A stretch of 64,000 nt of DNA from NCBI RefSeq assembly GCF_002051585.1, contig NZ_MZGX01000015.1:62001-126000 (forward strand). Reading direction: 5' to 3'. Below, piece by piece: positions 62,628 through 64,000 of this stretch; position 1 is the first letter of the stretch; each line of letters starts with the position of its first letter. This DNA comes from Ruminiclostridium hungatei. GTDB lineage: Bacteria; Bacillota; Clostridia; Acetivibrionales; DSM-1351. Position numbers and translations under genes: made by a program. The notes beneath the pieces were generated by a model. The model saw nothing but the letters and a program-made list of their open reading frames with translations, was not told the DNA's origin and did no database searches.

Positions 62628-64000
62628 GTGAATTATAACATATTGATTGGAGGTGCGGCCGGTCAGGGTATTGATACTATTTCGGCCGTTTTGGAAAAAA
62701 TTCTGAAAAGACAGGGTTTCCAGGTATTCACAATCAGGGATTACATGTCCAGAGTAAGAGGCGGGCATAATTTCATTCAAATCCGATTCGGCAGTGAGCA
62801 GCTTTTCTCACATACTGAGCAGCTTGACGGCATTGTAGCCATGAATGGAGAAACGGTGGAATACCACATTGAAAGGCTGAAGCCCGATGGCTTTGTGATT
62901 TGTGACAAGGAGATTCAAAATCCTGATTCCAGGTGCATAGGGCTTCCTCTGAAGCAAGCGGCAGTTGCCGCAGGAAACAGCAGGACAGCAGGAATTGCTG
63001 CCGCAGGTTCGGTATTGGAGCTTTTGGGAATTGCCGACACTGAAACTGAGGCGGTACTGGGAGGCTTCTTTAATGAAGAACTGTCGGATCAAAACTTTAA
63101 AGCACTTAAAGAAGGCAGAAAGCTTGTTGAAAAGAGAAAGCAGATACAGGCGGCAGCAGAGGATACCAGCATTCTGATAAACGGAAATGAAGCTGTTGCA
63201 CTGGGAGCTGTTGCAGCAGACTGCAAATTTTACTCTGCCTATCCCATGACTCCCTCAACAAGTATTATGGATTACCTTGCTTCAAAAATGCTGGATGCCG
63301 AAATAGTGGTTGAACAGGCCGAGGATGAAATTGCGGCCATAAATATGGCTATCGGTGCATCTTATGCGGGAGTAAGAGCAATGACGGGGACCTCAGGCGG
63401 CGGTTTTGCACTTAAGGTCGAAGCCCTGGGACTTTCGGGAATGCTTGAGGTTCCCCTGGTAATAGCTGAGGTTCAGCGTCCGGGACCAACCACGGGACTT
63501 CCCACAAGAACAGAGCAAAGCGATTTGAGGTTTGTAATATCAGCCTCCCAGGGTGAGTTTCCGCGTATGGTAATAGCGCTGAGGAATGTTGAGGACGCTT
63601 TCTTTCAGACGGTAAGAGCTTTTAACCTGGCTGATAAATATCAATTACCGGTTATTCTTCTCAGCGACCAGTTTTTGTCGGACACCACCGTGACAGTCAA
63701 GCCCTTTGATCTGAGCCTTGTTGAAAGGGATAAACACATAGCTGTCCATAACTACCAGGAAGACAAGCCGTATTTGCGGTATGAAGTCACTCCGACCGGT
63801 ATATCTCCAAGAATCATTCCCGGAAAGAATCCGGGGGTAACAGTACTGGTGGACAGTGATGAACATGATGAGTCGGGCCACATCACAGAATCGGCGGAAG
63901 TAAGGGTTCAAATGGTGGATAAAAGGATGCGGAAGCTGGAATTGCTGAAGGAAGAATTGCAGGAGCCGGATTTCTTTGGCAATGAGGACTGTGAAGTATT
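62628..64000 (+). CDS. 2-oxoacid:ferredoxin oxidoreductase, fused gamma-alpha subunit (partial)
   Basis: At least 457 residues from a GTG at 62628 (AGAGGTG five bases upstream); the frame stays open to the window end, so the 3' end is missing. An N-terminal gamma domain (LIGGAAGQGIDTIS, YMSRVRGGHNFIQIR; about 1-180) is fused to the alpha or pyrimidine-binding domain (AYPMTPSTSIMDYL, EQAEDEIAAINMAIGASYAG, TSGGGFALKVEALG, RPGPTTGLPTRTEQSDL). It oxidises a 2-oxoacid with CoA and reduces ferredoxin; the beta subunit should be encoded next. The keto-acid is not fixed by these residues. Confidence 0.93.
   Translation, partial: MNYNILIGGAAGQGIDTISAVLEKILKRQGFQVFTIRDYMSRVRGGHNFIQIRFGSEQLFSHTEQLDGIVAMNGETVEYHIERLKPDGFVICDKEIQNPDSRCIGLPLKQAAVAAGNSRTAGIAAAGSVLELLGIADTETEAVLGGFFNEELSDQNFKALKEGRKLVEKRKQIQAAAEDTSILINGNEAVALGAVAADCKFYSAYPMTPSTSIMDYLASKMLDAEIVVEQAEDEIAAINMAIGASYAGVRAMTGTSGGGFALKVEALGLSGMLEVPLVIAEVQRPGPTTGLPTRTEQSDLRFVISASQGEFPRMVIALRNVEDAFFQTVRAFNLADKYQLPVILLSDQFLSDTTVTVKPFDLSLVERDKHIAVHNYQEDKPYLRYEVTPTGISPRIIPGKNPGVTVLVDSDEHDESGHITESAEVRVQMVDKRMRKLELLKEELQEPDFFGNEDCEV

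Noticed and set aside
1-64000. CRISPR arrays, insertion sequences, rRNA or tRNA genes
   Set aside because: No regularly spaced repeats, transposase genes, or rRNA or tRNA signatures were seen on either strand.

Overview
The window is a continuous piece of a low-GC, spore-forming Gram-positive chromosome, most likely an anaerobic clostridium of the Ruminiclostridium/Acetivibrio type. The evidence is dipicolinate synthase genes (dpaA-dpaB) behind a sigma-K-like promoter, a Spo0E-type phosphatase, lexA divergent from a yneA-like gene, the order miaB-ymcA-mutS-mutL-miaA-hfq, a ferredoxin-linked Hyf-like membrane complex, and a 2-oxoacid:ferredoxin oxidoreductase. The assignment to a lineage is inference; the gene families are read from the sequence.

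Layout. 1-1.8 kb: 3' part of alanine racemase (its start is outside the window) and a small membrane protein. 2-11.5 kb: a first accessory locus. A LuxR-type regulator and a nucleotidyltransferase fused to a CBM9-like domain face left. Facing right are a 149-residue Gly/Ser/Asn-rich peptide with beta-hairpin-like repeats, an SipW-type signal peptidase, a PqqD-like protein, an HPr-kinase-like protein and two ABC exporters. These are peptide-maturation parts in a set I do not recognise as a named class. 11.7-17.3 kb: an EamA transporter and a moxR-DUF58-transglutaminase operon. 17.6-25.9 kb: rpsO, pnp (with a structured leader), an M16 peptidase, dpaA-dpaB, tepA-ylzJ, a thioesterase and an acetyltransferase. 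26-34 kb: tRNA modification and mismatch repair genes and hfq. 34.3-35.5 kb: lexA and a divergent yneA-like gene sharing SOS operators.

35.5-43.4 kb: a six-gene membrane complex built like hydrogenase 4. All four Ni-Fe cysteine ligands are absent from its large subunit, so it matches an energy-converting-hydrogenase-related (Ehr) complex rather than a hydrogenase. 43.4-52.6 kb: cysteine desulfurase-thiI, a GreA factor, a VanW-domain protein, a DUF2225 protein, an AIR-synthase-like protein, glyA and proC.

53-60 kb: a second peptide locus, recognisably a clostridial cysteine-rich RiPP system (CLI_3235/CcpM type as I recall it). It holds an ABC exporter, a 7-Cys precursor, a radical SAM/SPASM maturase, a companion protein, an acyl-carrier-like protein without the phosphopantetheine serine, and a subtilisin-family protease. 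60-64 kb: a tyrosine recombinase, a 57-aa Spo0E-like protein, a metallophosphoesterase, and the 5' part of a KorC-KorA-type fusion running off the window end.

The two peptide loci share a logic: a small precursor followed by a strong hairpin, then processing and export genes, each with its own protease (S26 or S8) because the exporters show no peptidase domain. The most interesting material is the first locus (possibly undescribed), the apparently shared domain and the Ser-less carrier in the second, and the tRNA-like leader before pnp.
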